DNA of 23,912 bases from Helicobacteraceae bacterium UBA6016 (GTDB lineage Bacteria; Campylobacterota; Campylobacteria; Campylobacterales; UBA6016), in assembly GCA_002428055.1 (NCBI GenBank), contig DIZY01000065.1, positions 1 through 23,912 on the forward strand, written 5' to 3'. The position numbers and the translations under genes were made by a program. Each line of letters starts with the position of its first letter. The stretch's first letter is position 1. Positions 23,233-23,912 of this stretch are shown in pieces. The notes beneath the pieces are model-generated. The model had not been told where the DNA came from. It saw only the letters and a program-made list of their open reading frames with translations, and searched no databases.

Positions 23233-23805
23233 CTACTTCGCCTCCCTCGTTATCCTTCTCCATCTCGACATGAAGCCCATCGTATCGCTCTCTTTTTCGC
23301 CATCTTCACCAAATACATACTTATATATCTTCGCTAGCTCTTCTCTTGCGTTTTTATACTCTTTGTCGCTTCTGAATATCACTTTTTGCATATCTTTTGT
23401 CTCAATATTTTGCAGATACACGGAGTCGTCCCGCTCAAAGACTATGTCGTCAAACACCGCTATCGCCGGTTTGGATACTTTGTTCATTATGAGCAGTTCT
23501 GCTACGACGGGGAGGTTTTTTTGATATTCATACTCTGCCGATAGCGACTCATCTTCTGTAAAAAATATCGGGTTTGTCGCCTTAATCTCTTTTAATTCAC
23601 CCGACAAATATGTATGCGTCTCAAGCCTCTCCACATCTTTGTCTGTTTTTAGCATGTGGTTTTCGTCGTTGTTTCTGAAGATTATCTGCTCCGTTAGATT
23701 GCCTTTTAGCTCTTTGTATCTATCCATGCCCATTTTATATATCATCTGCGACTCGTTTTGGATGGCGAGAATGAGCTCGACTTTGGCTTCTCTGAGTATC
23801 CCGTA
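23233..23805 (-). pseudogene. Fragment resembling the C-terminus of a VirD4/TraG-type coupling ATPase
   Basis: The minus-strand frame is open from 23805 to the stop at 23233. Its start, ILREAKVELILAIQNESQM, then MGMDRYKELKGNLTEQIIFR and NNDEN, follows the pattern of the last nucleotide-binding part of conjugative coupling proteins (a [LIV]A-x-Q-x-x-SQ strand-turn, then N-x-x-T-x-I-x-FR-x-ND-E). The remaining 125 residues are charged and unrecognised, ending RWRRITREAK. The Walker A and B parts are absent, and upstream the frame runs into an out-of-frame nrdD fragment. An internal ATG at 23745 could give 170 residues, but I read it as a broken gene. The family call is by eye and moderate; it could be another P-loop ATPase tail. 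Confidence 0.45.
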
Positions 23806-23912
23806 TTAGCGTTTGCGTTTATCCGCCAGTCACCGCCGCCTATGTACTCTTTGACGCTCTGGGTGGAGTCTATATATGTCGTGTCTTCATTGAGCCCCAG
23901 TATATGCTCTCT
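23742..23912 (-). pseudogene. N-terminal fragment of anaerobic ribonucleotide reductase NrdD
   Basis: From the window edge, 40 codons (23793-23912) read REHILGLNEDTTYIDSTQSV, then KEYIGGGDWRINANANTGYS. DWRxNANAN-x-GYS is a hallmark of the start of the class III reductase NrdD catalytic chain. After GYS (23793) the frame continues into 16 unrelated residues and a stop at 23742, while the other frame is the coupling-ATPase-like sequence. The other several hundred residues of NrdD, including the glycyl-radical end, are not found in the window, so this copy is broken. nrdG, its usual neighbour, lies about 9 kb downstream on the same strand. Confidence 0.7.

Overview
The window looks like a chromosomal segment from a member of the Campylobacterota (epsilonproteobacteria), probably a free-living Sulfurimonas/Sulfuricurvum-type relative. 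The grounds are the long Campylobacterota-style DapD, a carboxyspermidine dehydrogenase, a CheY/CheC set, histidine kinases with the IAHQWRQPLN-type phosphoacceptor box, AT-rich intergenic DNA and heavy use of c-di-GMP enzymes. No rRNA, tRNA or CRISPR array was seen.

Layout. (1) 1-2561, minus strand: a compact operon-like run of SIMPL-domain periplasmic protein, DedA membrane protein, dapD and the start of an unidentified gene that leaves the window. (2) 2646-8210, plus strand: a five-gene signalling operon, mostly joined by 4-base ATGA overlaps: an NMT1/THI5-like binding lipoprotein, a membrane GAF / degenerate GGDEF / intact EAL protein, a stand-alone CheY, a CheC-type phosphatase and a soluble PAS-histidine kinase. 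(3) 8236-9423, minus: carboxyspermidine dehydrogenase. (4) 9564-13990: an accessory patch holding a decayed IS3-family element that abuts the C-terminal stub of a CHAT-domain gene, an RHH/RelE-type toxin-antitoxin pair, nth (minus), a HicAB pair, an unknown small gene and a relic resembling the N-terminus of a type IIG restriction-modification enzyme. (5) 13991-14677, minus: nrdG-like radical SAM activase. (6) 14803-23035, minus: a three-gene operon of bacteriophytochrome histidine kinase, CheB-CheR-PAS protein with a degenerate kinase tail, and PAS-PAS-GGDEF-EAL protein. (7) 23233-23912, minus: two gene fragments joined out of frame, an NrdD N-terminal piece and a piece resembling a VirD4/TraG-type coupling ATPase.

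How the parts may work together. The two signalling operons look like separate routes to c-di-GMP control. One starts from a periplasmic ligand and ends in an EAL phosphodiesterase. The other starts from red/far-red light through a biliverdin phytochrome and ends in a GGDEF-EAL enzyme. Three kinase-like regions share a recognisable phosphoacceptor-domain pattern, but in the CheB-CheR protein the histidine is replaced by serine. The phytochrome operon lies between an interrupted nrdD and nrdG, next to a fragment of possible conjugation gene, so it may have arrived by horizontal transfer. All functions come from motif recognition by eye; no database search was run.
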